Shown: piece by piece, positions 1 through 8,507 of the stretch
Position numbering within the stretch: position 1 is the stretch's first letter
How the letters are laid out: each line of letters opens with the position of its first letter
Origin: Spirochaetales bacterium
Lineage (GTDB): Bacteria; Spirochaetota; Spirochaetia; DSM-2461
Direction: 5' to 3'
Assembly (NCBI GenBank): GCA_028532905.1
Contig: JAQQAM010000001.1
Span: 1-42,464, forward strand
DNA length: 42,464 bases
Notes under the pieces: model-generated
What the model was told of the DNA's origin: nothing
Database searches by the model: none
What the model saw: only the letters and a program-made list of their open reading frames with translations
Made by a program: the position numbers and the translations under genes

Positions 1-11
1 CAGGAGGAAAT

Positions 12-1040
12 ATGAAGCAGACGGTAACATTGAAGAATCTACTGCTTACTGCCGCCCTGCTCATTACAGTAACTATGAGTTCATGCGCAAATGATAAAAC
101 AAACCTGGAGGACGGCCTCTACGCCCTTATCAATACAGACAGAGGGGAGATTCTGATCTCCCTGGAGTACGAAAAAACTCCCCTGACTGTTATCAACTTT
201 ACAGGTCTGGCCGAAGGCAAACTGGATGCCGCCAGCGGAAAGCCCTACTACGACGGTCTTAAATTCCACAGAGTTATTGATGATTTTATGATTCAGGGCG
301 GAGATCCCACCGGAACCGGTTCCGGCGGACCCGGCTACAACTTCCCCGATGAAATTGACAACAGCCTCAAGTTTACCGGCCCCGGTGTACTGGCTATGGC
401 CAATGCAGGACCCGGAACAAACGGCAGCCAGTTCTTCATCACCCATGTGGCCACCGACTGGCTTCAGGGAAAACACACCATTTTCGGTCATGTTACCGAA
501 GGCCAGGATGTTGTGGACAGCATCAAACAGAACGACAAGATGAAGTCCGTTGAGATTATTCGTGTCGGTGCAGCAGCTGAAGCCTTCGAAAACGATCAGA
601 AAGCCTTCGACAAAGCCCTTGAGGAGCTTGCAGGAGAAGAGATCAGACGCCGTGAAGCCGCTCAGAAAGAGATGCTGGATGAGATCAATAAAAAATGGCC
701 CGACACAGAGGTTTCCGATTCAGGAATCCGCTATATCATTGAGAAGGAAGGCTCCGGTTCCAAACCGGCTCCCGGCACAAATGTGAAAGTCCATTACACC
801 GGTATGTTCCTGGACGGAAGAGTCTTTGACAGCTCCGTACAGAGAGGGACACCCTTTGAGTTCCCCGCCGGAGGCGGACGTGTTATTGCCGGTTGGGATG
901 AAACCCTTCTGGATATGAAAAAGGGAGAGAAGAGAACCATCATCCTTCCCCCTGAACTGGCCTACGGAAGCAGAGGTGCCGGCGGAGTGATTCCCCCCGA
1001 TGCATGGCTGGTTTTCGAGGTTGAACTTCTCGATTTCTAA
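12..1040 (+). CDS. Lipoprotein peptidyl-prolyl isomerase, cyclophilin + FKBP fusion
   Basis: 342 aa. The N-terminus has a signal peptide ending in a lipobox-like MSSC, so it is probably a lipoprotein; Met at -3 fits the relaxed spirochaetal lipobox. Residues about 38-190 form a cyclophilin domain with FHRVI, MIQGGDPTG, GSQFFIT and KHTIFG, matching the catalytic Arg, Gln, Phe and His of the family. Residues about 250-342 form an FKBP domain with VHYTG, VFDSS, RVIAGW, LAYG and LVFEVEL, covering the usual pocket residues. A charged helical linker joins them. Both domains therefore look active as proline isomerases, presumably on exported proteins in the periplasm. A strong ribosome site (AGGAGG) lies just before the ATG. 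The next gene is a paralogue 29 bases downstream. The fusion assignment is firm; lipidation is inferred. Confidence 0.93.
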   Translation: MKQTVTLKNLLLTAALLITVTMSSCANDKTNLEDGLYALINTDRGEILISLEYEKTPLTVINFTGLAEGKLDAASGKPYYDGLKFHRVIDDFMIQGGDPTGTGSGGPGYNFPDEIDNSLKFTGPGVLAMANAGPGTNGSQFFITHVATDWLQGKHTIFGHVTEGQDVVDSIKQNDKMKSVEIIRVGAAAEAFENDQKAFDKALEELAGEEIRRREAAQKEMLDEINKKWPDTEVSDSGIRYIIEKEGSGSKPAPGTNVKVHYTGMFLDGRVFDSSVQRGTPFEFPAGGGRVIAGWDETLLDMKKGEKRTIILPPELAYGSRGAGGVIPPDAWLVFEVELLDF

Positions 1041-1069
1041 ACAACAAAAAGACCTGGAGATAATTTTTT

Positions 1070-2086
1070 ATGAAAAAGAAAATTCTTTGGATTCTGATGA
1101 TCCTTTTCCTGATCAGCCCGGTTCTCATTTCCGCGGAAGACCTGGTACTCCCTCAGGGATTATATGCCCGTTTTTCAACTAATAAGGGAGATCTTCTTTT
1201 CCTGTTGAACTATGAGCGTCTTCCCCGGACAGTGGGCAACTTTGTGGCTCTGGCAGAGGGCAGGATGGATACCGGAGAAACTTCAGGTCCCTACTATACA
1301 AATCAGGATTTTTTCCGGGAAATCAAGGGCTACGCCCTTTTTCTCGGAGATCCCACAGGTACAGGAGACGGGGGAGTGGACTATACCTTTCCCAGAGAAA
1401 AGGGCGCTCTTCTTTCCACCGGGACACCCGGATCTCTTGTGATGATGTCCAATGGCGGAGAGGATCACGGCAGCCAGCTGATGATCATGATATCCGGAGA
1501 TCCTTTTCTGGACAGAAAGTATACAGCCTTCGGTCAGCTTCAGTCGGGGGAAAAGACTCTGAGCAAGCTGAAAAGAGGAGATACGGTCAACTCTGTCAGC
1601 ATTATCAGAGTCGGAAGCAAAGCAGAAGCCTTCCGGCCGGATGCAGACTCTGTCAATAAACTGATCCGGGAAGCCCGCATCGAAGAGAGACAGATTTTTG
1701 CAGAAGAGCATCCTGATGTGGCAGCCTATCTGGAAACCATGGGTGATGATGTCAAGAAGTCTGAGACCGGCATTTACTACTCCATTACCCAGGCCGGAGA
1801 GGGAGCCAAGCCCCGTCCCGGGAGCACGGTTCGCATGCACTATTCCGGACGTCTTTTGAACGGACAGGAGTTTGACAGCTCCTACCGCAGAGGGGAAACC
1901 TTCCAGTTCACCATTGGTGTGGACGGTGTTATTCCCGGATGGGTGGAAACCGCCATCAGTATGCAGACCGGAGAGAAACGAACCATCATTCTCCCTCCCG
2001 AGCTGGCCTACGGAAAGAACGGCTATGGACCCATCCCTCCCGACTCCTGGCTTGTTTTTGATATAGAACTGGTTGACTTTCAGTAG
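1070..2086 (+). CDS. Secreted cyclophilin-like (eroded) + FKBP prolyl isomerase
   Basis: 338 aa paralogue of the preceding gene with the same domain order. It starts with a signal peptide (MKKKILWILMILFLISP, cleavage near SAED) and has no lipobox Cys, so it is secreted rather than lipidated. The cyclophilin-like part (about 30-180) keeps the frame of the fold (GDPTGTGDGG, HGSQ, FGQL). Several active-site positions differ from its neighbour: the MIQGG stretch is ALFLG, GSQFF is GSQLM, and KHTIFG is KYTAFG. The FKBP part (about 245-338) retains VRMHYSG, EFDSS, GVIPGW, LAYG and LVFDIEL. It probably isomerises proline bonds through FKBP alone, with the cyclophilin part perhaps serving as a binding module. 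Ribosome site GGAG lies upstream. It is probably cotranscribed with both neighbours. Confidence 0.9.
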   Translation: MKKKILWILMILFLISPVLISAEDLVLPQGLYARFSTNKGDLLFLLNYERLPRTVGNFVALAEGRMDTGETSGPYYTNQDFFREIKGYALFLGDPTGTGDGGVDYTFPREKGALLSTGTPGSLVMMSNGGEDHGSQLMIMISGDPFLDRKYTAFGQLQSGEKTLSKLKRGDTVNSVSIIRVGSKAEAFRPDADSVNKLIREARIEERQIFAEEHPDVAAYLETMGDDVKKSETGIYYSITQAGEGAKPRPGSTVRMHYSGRLLNGQEFDSSYRRGETFQFTIGVDGVIPGWVETAISMQTGEKRTIILPPELAYGKNGYGPIPPDSWLVFDIELVDFQ

Positions 2087-2101
2087 GATCCCCTGGATCC
2101 T
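2085..2101 (+). other. Short perfect hairpin between ppiase 2 and radA
   Basis: AGGATCC, a three-base spacer (CCT), then GGATCCT form a 7-bp perfect inverted repeat. It begins inside the stop codon of the upstream gene and ends seven bases before the radA ATG. No T-run follows, so it is not a terminator. It could affect radA translation initiation, but this is speculative. Confidence 0.4.
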
Positions 2102-2107
2102 GAGGGA

Positions 2108-3484
2108 ATGGCAAAATCAAAAAATAAAACCGTTTTCTGCTGTTCCTCCTGCGGCCATGAAGAGCCGAAGTGGCTGGGAAGATGTCCCGGCTGCGGAGAG
2201 TGGAACAGCTTTAAAGAGAGATCTCTTCCTTCCGCACCCCTTACTCCCTCCGGGTTTACAGAGCCCGCAGCGGAACCGAGCCGTCTGAGCAGCATCACCA
2301 TAGAGAGTAAAAACCGCAGCAGTACGGGAATACCCGAAGCCGACCAGGTACTGGGAGGTGGGCTGGTGGAAGGCTCTGCCGTCCTTCTGGGAGGAGAACC
2401 GGGAATCGGAAAATCCACCCTGATGCTGCAGATCGCCATGGAGGCTGCAAAAGAGAAAGAGGTTCTCTATATTTCGGGAGAAGAATCTCCTGCCCAGATT
2501 AAAATGAGAGCCGACCGCCTGGGAATCAATTCGGACAACCTTATCCTGTTCTGCGAATCCAGGGTGGAAGAGATTCTGGAAACCCTGGAGAAAAGAAAAC
2601 CGGGAATGGTGATCATTGACTCCATCCAGACCATTCAATCCCCCTCACAGGGTCTTGTGCCCGGAACGGTTAACCAGCTTAAGTATGGATGCTTCGAGCT
2701 GATTAATTGGGTCCGCCGCCGGAATTCCACACTCTTTCTTATTGCCCATGTCACCAAAGAAGGATCCATCGCCGGCCCCAAGGTTATTGAGCATATGGTA
2801 GATACGGTCCTTTATTTTGATCACTCCGGCAATGAACTCCGGATCCTCCGATCCACCAAGAACAGATTCGGTTCGGTGGATGAAATCGGTATTTTTAATA
2901 TGAGCGCCAGAGGACTGGAACAGGTCAGCCACCCGGAGGGACTGTTTCTGGAAAACCGAGACGGTGAACTGCCCGCGGGTATCTCCGTAGCCCCCGTTTT
3001 TGAAGGGTCCCGTGCTCTGCTTGTAGAAATCCAGGCATTGACTGTACCGGCCAAGGGAGCCGTATCCCGTATTTTTTCCGACAGAGTGGAGAGCGGCAGA
3101 ATCTCAAGAGTCGCCGCCATTATGGAGAAACATCTGGGCATCAAATTCTCAGACCAGGATATCTATATCAATGTGGCGGGAGGGATGAAAATCGCCGAGA
3201 TCGGTATGGAGCTTCCTCTGGCACTGGCAGTCTATTCCGCCAGAACCGGCATTCAGCTTCCCTCCGATCTGATTGCTCTGGGAGAGATGAGTCTGACCGG
3301 GGAGATCCGGCCGGTTCCCCACCTCCGGAGGCGGCTGAAGGCCGCAGAAGAGATGGGATTCAAACGGATTCTTCTGTCAGGGAAATCAAAGGACGCCCGG
3401 GACTGGAAGGGAAAAACTCCCCTTATTGCCCGGGACATTAAAGAAGCGGTCCGGCTGGTATTCTCAGCCTCCCAAAAGGAGTGA
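2108..3484 (+). CDS. radA: DNA repair protein RadA/Sms
   Basis: 458 aa, the usual length for RadA. The N-terminal zinc finger has Cys12, Cys15, Cys26 and Cys29 with the family phrase KWLGRCPGCGEWNSF. A Walker A motif GGEPGIGKST sits at 95-104, the RadA-specific KNRFG motif is near residue 255, and the C-terminal third is the Lon-protease-like domain without its protease function. RadA is a hexameric helicase-like ATPase that promotes branch migration during recombination. The start is fixed by the zinc finger beginning ten residues in. The GAGGG ribosome site ends only one base before the ATG, which is unusually close, so translation may be coupled to the upstream gene that ends 21 bases earlier. 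The 3' end overlaps the convergent traB-family gene by 21 bases. Confidence 0.96.
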   Translation: MAKSKNKTVFCCSSCGHEEPKWLGRCPGCGEWNSFKERSLPSAPLTPSGFTEPAAEPSRLSSITIESKNRSSTGIPEADQVLGGGLVEGSAVLLGGEPGIGKSTLMLQIAMEAAKEKEVLYISGEESPAQIKMRADRLGINSDNLILFCESRVEEILETLEKRKPGMVIIDSIQTIQSPSQGLVPGTVNQLKYGCFELINWVRRRNSTLFLIAHVTKEGSIAGPKVIEHMVDTVLYFDHSGNELRILRSTKNRFGSVDEIGIFNMSARGLEQVSHPEGLFLENRDGELPAGISVAPVFEGSRALLVEIQALTVPAKGAVSRIFSDRVESGRISRVAAIMEKHLGIKFSDQDIYINVAGGMKIAEIGMELPLALAVYSARTGIQLPSDLIALGEMSLTGEIRPVPHLRRRLKAAEEMGFKRILLSGKSKDARDWKGKTPLIARDIKEAVRLVFSASQKE

Positions 3485-4669
3485 GATACGGGGCAGTGCA
3501 TAAAATGTCCCGATGGAGCTTCCCAGAGACGAGAAGAAGAACACCAGAAGGATTCTGGAAATCCGGTTTCTGTACCAGCCCTTTAAGCTGGTAACATCAT
3601 CCTGAAGACTCTCCATATCATGCACTCTGGGCTTTCTGAAGAAATACTCCATAATGCCCGATACCATCCCGACACCGATAGTAGGGTTCATACTCGTAAT
3701 GGGGGCGGCCAGAAAGGAGCCCAGAACTGTCAGGGGGTGACCCAGAGCCAGAAGAGCCCCGATGGCTGCCAGAGTTCCGTTTGACAGAACCCATACCAGG
3801 AGCATTTTGAATCCCACTTCCACACCGGAAGTGACAAAACCGGTCACAACAATGGCCAGGATAAGAGCCGGGATAATCCAGGGGATCATCCTGCTTCCCA
3901 CGGAACGGGGAGGCAGAGAGGAGATTTCCTGAAGATCCACTTTTTTGTTTCCCTTATAAAGGTCTTCAATCCAGCGGATAATACCCTTCATATGTCCGGC
4001 GCCCACAACGGCAATAACCTTGTTGCCGGGAGCTTCAAAAATATTGCTGGCCAGGTACTGATCCCTCTCGTCAATAAGGACCTCTTTGACTGACGGAAGA
4101 TAATCAGACAGTTCTTCCATCATATCCTCCAGAGCACCCTTCTCTTTCAGGGACTCCACTTCTGCAGCATCCACTTTCTCATTTGTAAAAACAGAACTGA
4201 TCAGGGATGCCAGCAGCTTCATCTTGTTCCAGAATCCGCTCTTGGCCCAGGCTCTCTGAAGAGTCATCTGAACAGGACGGTCACTGAAGGAAAAGGGAAT
4301 GGAGAGCTCATTGGCCACTTCCACAGCCATCTTCATATCTTCTCCGGGTTTGATCCCCGTGTTGTTACCCACTTTTCTCTGAAAGGATGTGAGGACCAGA
4401 TTGGCCAGAAGAAGGAAACCCTTTTTCTCCCGGAATACTTTGGTCAGGTCCATCTGCTGCCACTTCTCATCCTTGGAGAGAGTCTTGTACCGGCCTGCGT
4501 CGATTTCGACACAGATTCGGTCGGGAAGTTCTTCCCGGATGATATTGGTTACTTCCTCAACACTGTCAATGGAGACATGAGCTGTCCCCAGGATGAGGAT
4601 TTCCCGTTCTCCCAGAGTAATCCGGCTGACCGTATCGCTCTCATTTACTACACTGAATTCTTCACTCAT
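3464..4669 (-). CDS. TraB/PrgY family membrane protein
   Basis: 401 aa. The first ~235 residues are a TraB domain: the GTAHVS motif near residue 30, an acidic ICVEID motif near 52, then a VGAGHMKGI motif near 220. The rest holds about four hydrophobic membrane segments, including IPWIIPALILAIVVTGFV. This matches the bacterial TraB/PrgY family, named for the enterococcal pheromone-shutdown protein; related TIKI/GumN proteins have metallopeptidase-like residues. The molecular activity of bacterial members is not settled. The start ATG overlaps the stop codon of the upstream TPR lipoprotein gene (ATGA), with AAAGGA seven bases before it, so the two are translationally coupled. The last 21 bases overlap the end of radA on the other strand. 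Confidence 0.88.
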   Translation of the reverse strand: MSEEFSVVNESDTVSRITLGEREILILGTAHVSIDSVEEVTNIIREELPDRICVEIDAGRYKTLSKDEKWQQMDLTKVFREKKGFLLLANLVLTSFQRKVGNNTGIKPGEDMKMAVEVANELSIPFSFSDRPVQMTLQRAWAKSGFWNKMKLLASLISSVFTNEKVDAAEVESLKEKGALEDMMEELSDYLPSVKEVLIDERDQYLASNIFEAPGNKVIAVVGAGHMKGIIRWIEDLYKGNKKVDLQEISSLPPRSVGSRMIPWIIPALILAIVVTGFVTSGVEVGFKMLLVWVLSNGTLAAIGALLALGHPLTVLGSFLAAPITSMNPTIGVGMVSGIMEYFFRKPRVHDMESLQDDVTSLKGWYRNRISRILLVFFFSSLGSSIGTFYALPRISLLLGG

Positions 4670-6108
4670 GGATTATTCCTTTCCCAGTCTGCCAGATCAG
4701 ATTCAAAAAAATCTGTTTCTTCAACCATTTCATAACTGGCAAGAGCTGTTTTTCTCAGACCTTTCAGGTCGTCTCTGGCTCCCAGATAGAAATACATCCG
4801 GCTGCGGAGGTCTTCGTTTTTTTCCTTTTTAATTTTATCTGTGATAAAGAAATTGGAGCCTGGCTGGAGATAGTAGCGGAACATTTCATATTCCACCGTA
4901 TCTCTGGTTACTTTCCGGGCAACCTCTTTTAATAGAGATTCAGCACTTCTTCTGTCTCCGGACTTTTCCATGCACAGAGCGGCGGCCAGAGCCAGAAGAG
5001 GATCTCTGTCATCAAACTGGTAGGCCTGAAGAAAATAATTTCTGGCGGCAGAAAAATCCCCTTGCATATAGGCAATCTTGGCCAGAGGCTCAAAGGCATA
5101 TCCGTAATCAGGACGGGCGGCGATGACCTTTTCATAGTATTCTTCGGCTTCATCATACTGTTTCCACTCATCCAGAATGCCGGCCATATAGATATTGGCA
5201 AAAAGGTTGTCGGGATTTATGGATTCCAGAGTCCTGAGGTCTTTCATAGCCCCTTCCAGGTCGTAGAAGTACTGGATACGGACTCTGGACCGGTCCAGAT
5301 AATGCCACTCCACATCCGGTTCCAGTTCGATAGCTCTGCCGTAATCTTCTTCTGCATTACCATAGTTTTTCAGGCCCTTCCAGGCACGGGCTCTGTCCAC
5401 ATACAGATAGGCGAACTCAGGTTCCTGGTCTATGGCCCGGTCCAGCAGTTTGACTGCCGATTCCAGCCGGTCCAGATTCATCTGGGCGGTTGCTCCTCCC
5501 GAGAGGGCCATGAAATTGTCCGGGTTTTCCTTGAGAATCGTCAGAAAACTTTCATTGGCCTGGGCATAGCGTTTCGCAGCAAGGTCAACTGTTCCCTTCA
5601 TCAGAAGAGCCCCTTCATGATCGGAATTTGCTTTCAGAATGTCTGCGACAATCCTGTCTCTCTGAGAACTGTTGCCAAGAGCATGTTCCAGAAGTGCCTG
5701 GTTGTATAAAACATCCGGATGCCCGGGATTGTCTGATAAAAGCTGATCCAGCTCACTTTCCGCCTTCTCATACTGACCTTCCGAAATCATCAGGGCGGCT
5801 CTGAGAATCTGTTCTTCCAGGCTCAGTTCCTCTGCCTCTTCCAGAAGAGCCAGGGCCTCGGCACTGTTATCAACAGAACTCAGTTCATCCAGGGATTCGG
5901 CAATACTCTTTTCTTCCTCCGGTTCTTCGGGAACTGGAGTCTCAATCACTGTCTCTTCAGGCTTTTCAACCGCGGATTCTCTCTCTACGGGTTTCTCAAC
6001 CGCAGCATCAGCCGGTTTCTCCCTGGGAGTACTGACACAACTACAGGAAACTATAAAAACAAGGGCAAGCAGAAAAGCCCCGGTCATTCTGACTCTGCTT
6101 TTAAACAT
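4666..6108 (-). CDS. TPR-repeat lipoprotein
   Basis: About 480 aa from the ATG at 6108, chosen because AAAGGAG precedes it and a signal peptide starts there (MFKSRVRMTGAFLLALVFIV then SCSC). A longer reading frame to 6156 would bury that signal. After the likely lipidated Cys comes a Pro/Glu-rich stretch with repeated EKPxE units (about 25-65). Roughly ten tetratricopeptide repeats follow, with the pattern A-x-x-x-Y-x-x-A and NPD or EPD turns, covering most of 80-430. TPR lipoproteins act as protein-binding scaffolds at the membrane; the partner is unknown. The four-base overlap with the TraB-family gene suggests they function together. The TPR call is firm; the function is not known. Confidence 0.88.
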   Translation of the reverse strand: MFKSRVRMTGAFLLALVFIVSCSCVSTPREKPADAAVEKPVERESAVEKPEETVIETPVPEEPEEEKSIAESLDELSSVDNSAEALALLEEAEELSLEEQILRAALMISEGQYEKAESELDQLLSDNPGHPDVLYNQALLEHALGNSSQRDRIVADILKANSDHEGALLMKGTVDLAAKRYAQANESFLTILKENPDNFMALSGGATAQMNLDRLESAVKLLDRAIDQEPEFAYLYVDRARAWKGLKNYGNAEEDYGRAIELEPDVEWHYLDRSRVRIQYFYDLEGAMKDLRTLESINPDNLFANIYMAGILDEWKQYDEAEEYYEKVIAARPDYGYAFEPLAKIAYMQGDFSAARNYFLQAYQFDDRDPLLALAAALCMEKSGDRRSAESLLKEVARKVTRDTVEYEMFRYYLQPGSNFFITDKIKKEKNEDLRSRMYFYLGARDDLKGLRKTALASYEMVEETDFFESDLADWERNNP

Positions 6109-6327
6109 TGGGTCTCCTTTTTTATTCCTCTCAAAGCCGGATGAGGGCAATGACAACTGTTCAGGATAGGCAGAGGGCCTTACGGAACAGGAGCTATCAG
6201 GTGTTCAAAGATTATTTTATCTTCAGCGGAAACGGGAAAAAACCCGAATACAGAAGTAAATATACCTCTGTAATCTGATTTGGACAAGGTTGCTTTTTTA
6301 CTTTCCTGTTGGTAAGATTCGAGCCAT

Positions 6328-8130
6328 ATGAAGCAAAAGATCAGTCCTATTCTCAAAGCATTGCCAATACTATATCTGGTATTCATTATTCTTCTGTTGT
6401 TTTACCATTTTTCCATGATCGAAGAGATGTCCCGTGTCATCGAGAATATATCCTATAAAGGAACGAAAACAGTAGAGACTGGTCTGTCTCCCGCGTCGAT
6501 ACAGAAACTCTCGGTTTTCACAAACGGTCTGAAGATTAATTTTTCTAAACGGAACAAACTCAAACTGATTACAGTTGACGGCATTGTCAGAGAGCTGCAG
6601 GTTCAGGATCTGGTTCAGAACGAAACCGGCATTACTCTCAACTTTAAATATGATATCAGTCTGGAATTCAGCTCCAGAAACAGTGACAGCAGCATTCTGG
6701 TCAATGTACCCCGGACCAGACCCCCTGTCAGAGAAATTGTTGTCAGTGCAGATGCATCTGAAAATTTTCAGATCAGCCAGGATGATCAGGGGCGCATCAT
6801 ACTCAGTGACGGTACCAGCAGCTTCTTCCTGGACAGCAATACAGATATAGAATACAGAGAAGGGGCTCTGACCATATCTCTCCTGGACAGTGTTTCATCA
6901 AGAATCAGCCTGAAGGATGAGGCTCCCGGACTGGGAAGAACAGCCATCGAGTGGCTGGCTAACACGGATAAGACCGTTCCGGAAAAATACGATTCCATTA
7001 CACAGTTCAGGGATAAAGCCTATAAGGGCTGGACCCAGCGGTTTGACAAAAGCACAGGGGCTCTTAAAATGCCTGACGGTCCGCCTGCTTTTTCCGAAAA
7101 GGCTCTGGTGTACTACCTGTCAGAAATTTACAGCAGAAATGAAGAAACCCTGTATGCTTCCGATCTTCTCAAGGCTGCAGAAAGACAGAGCTCTCAGCTG
7201 TCCTGGTATTCCAGTCCCTATACGGGTGATATCGTCAACAGAACAGCCGCTCTGGTGAGAACCGCCCCGTCTGCCCTTCTGAAAGACATGAGCTCTCTGG
7301 AAACAGGGCAGAATATTGAGATAACACCCTACAGGGAAATCAGAGCCCTTCAAGAGCTCCTGGCGGATTCCTCTGTTACGGATCCCGTTCCCTGGATTGA
7401 AGAAAACATCTACCCCCTGATTGTCTGGCTGGACGAGGGACTGTACCTTTTCCATCCTGATAATCCTGAAGCAGATACCCTGTACTCCCTGGTAGCGGCA
7501 GAACTTCTGGATGAAGCGGCCGATAAAACCGGTGCCACAGATCTGCTGGATCTGTCCAATGCCCTCAGACACTCCCTGCTCAGCAGAGCCGCTGAAGACG
7601 GAACCCTTCCCGGCAGCATCACCTTTTCCAGAGAACATCCCTCCAAAGAGACAGGCAGCCTTCCCGCTGAACGTGTATACGCTCTGTATCAGCCGGAAAA
7701 ATTTTCTCCTTATGTTGTCGAACTGGATAACGAGTTGAGCAACGGTGCCTGGCTCTTTACAGTGGCAGAGAACAGCACGGTAAGAAAACTATCCCAGTCT
7801 GTGGAAATTGATCTTGATTTCCCGGTTGGCCAGATTCACCATCTGGTGATAAAGGGCGTGGAACCCTTTGACAGAATCTTTCTGCATGGAATCCGCTGGA
7901 AAAGCGACCCCCGGTTTCAAAGATACTCAGACGGCTGGGCTTATAATTCGGTCAGCAAAACCCTTTATGTGAAACTGAAACACAGGAACAGAAAAGAAAC
8001 AATTCAGATTCTGTACTCTCCTCCCGCTCCTCCGGCAGCCCCGGCAGCTGCGGTTCCTGCAGAGGCTCCTGTATCAGAAAATACCCCTTCACAGGCCGGG
8101 GCAGCGGGAGCAGAATCCACAACTCCCTGA
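6328..8130 (+). CDS. Unrecognised 600-aa membrane-anchored protein
   Basis: I do not recognise this family. Residues about 9-28 form one hydrophobic segment (ALPILYLVFIILLLFYHF) that should anchor the protein with the bulk outside. Residues 35-210 look rich in alternating beta strands; 215-470 look helical; 500-575 return to beta character with the phrase SDGWAYNSVSKTLYVKL, resembling small beta-sandwich modules appended to carbohydrate-active enzymes. The last 30 residues are Ala/Pro rich. No catalytic motif was seen. The ATG has no clear ribosome site. A candidate promoter (TTGCTT, 17 bases, TAAGAT at 6290-6318) would place the transcript start within a few bases of the ATG. It heads a same-strand run including the 90-aa protein and the NAD(P)HX repair gene. 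Confidence 0.72.
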   Translation: MKQKISPILKALPILYLVFIILLLFYHFSMIEEMSRVIENISYKGTKTVETGLSPASIQKLSVFTNGLKINFSKRNKLKLITVDGIVRELQVQDLVQNETGITLNFKYDISLEFSSRNSDSSILVNVPRTRPPVREIVVSADASENFQISQDDQGRIILSDGTSSFFLDSNTDIEYREGALTISLLDSVSSRISLKDEAPGLGRTAIEWLANTDKTVPEKYDSITQFRDKAYKGWTQRFDKSTGALKMPDGPPAFSEKALVYYLSEIYSRNEETLYASDLLKAAERQSSQLSWYSSPYTGDIVNRTAALVRTAPSALLKDMSSLETGQNIEITPYREIRALQELLADSSVTDPVPWIEENIYPLIVWLDEGLYLFHPDNPEADTLYSLVAAELLDEAADKTGATDLLDLSNALRHSLLSRAAEDGTLPGSITFSREHPSKETGSLPAERVYALYQPEKFSPYVVELDNELSNGAWLFTVAENSTVRKLSQSVEIDLDFPVGQIHHLVIKGVEPFDRIFLHGIRWKSDPRFQRYSDGWAYNSVSKTLYVKLKHRNRKETIQILYSPPAPPAAPAAAVPAEAPVSENTPSQAGAAGAESTTP

Positions 8131-8157
8131 CGGAAGCCGGGAAAGTGCTCTATTTTT

Positions 8158-8177
8158 AATGAAAAAGGTGTTTCATT
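8158..8177 (+). other. Inverted repeat upstream of the 90-aa gene
   Basis: AATGAAA, six bases, then TTTCATT make a perfect 7-bp inverted repeat. It lies 12 bases before a TATAAT box and between two genes. No T-run follows it. It could be an operator or an mRNA hairpin; nothing in the sequence decides which. Confidence 0.35.
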
Positions 8178-8188
8178 CCCTGTTCAAG

Positions 8189-8194
8189 TATAAT
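8189..8194 (+). promoter_or_regulatory. Candidate -10 box before the 90-aa gene
   Basis: A perfect TATAAT lies 38 bases before the ATG at 8232, in the only sizeable gap of this run of genes. No good -35 hexamer sits 16-18 bases upstream, so a promoter here would need an activator or another form of recognition. Confidence 0.3.
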
Positions 8195-8231
8195 ACTATT
8201 GATAGAGTGATCAGCTTCACGGAGGAACCCT

Positions 8232-8504
8232 ATGAAAAGTTGTGTATTTCACGTAGTTATCAGAGAGAATTATGACAGCGATCATAATGATTTTTTTCCC
8301 TATATTTCCTCAGAATACGTCAAAATAGCCAAGAACTTCAGGAAAGGGGTGAAATATCCTGTTCTGGCGGTTAAGGATGTCACAATTGTGGCTGAAGACG
8401 AGAGTGTTGTGGAAACCTCTCAGTTTCTTGTCCCTACAGAAAACAGAAACTTTATGTGGGTTCAGTCAGAAATTTTCAAGTTTGCAGGCATAAATCCGGA
8501 ATAA
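8232..8504 (+). CDS. Unrecognised 90-aa protein
   Basis: 90 aa and soluble, with no signal peptide or membrane segment. GGAGG lies just upstream of the ATG, supporting a real start. The protein is mixed alpha/beta with several aromatic residues (YISSEYVKIAKNF, NFMWVQSEIFKFAG). I see no catalytic motif and do not recognise the family. Its stop is three bases before the ATG of the NAD(P)HX repair gene, which itself has only a weak ribosome site, so the two are probably translationally coupled. The two Asp/His-rich positions near the N-terminus (DSDHND) could bind a metal, but this is a guess. Confidence 0.7.
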   Translation: MKSCVFHVVIRENYDSDHNDFFPYISSEYVKIAKNFRKGVKYPVLAVKDVTIVAEDESVVETSQFLVPTENRNFMWVQSEIFKFAGINPE

Positions 8505-8507
8505 TCA

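Noticed and set aside
6228-6245. CGGG-A6-CCCG terminator in the 6.1-6.3 kb gap
   Set aside because: The stem is only four base pairs, it lies between divergent genes, and no T-run follows it.
6180-6386. 68-aa minus-strand reading frame in the gap before the 600-aa gene
   Set aside because: It overlaps the start of the clear plus-strand gene, has no ribosome site and reads as the antisense of its membrane segment plus non-coding sequence.
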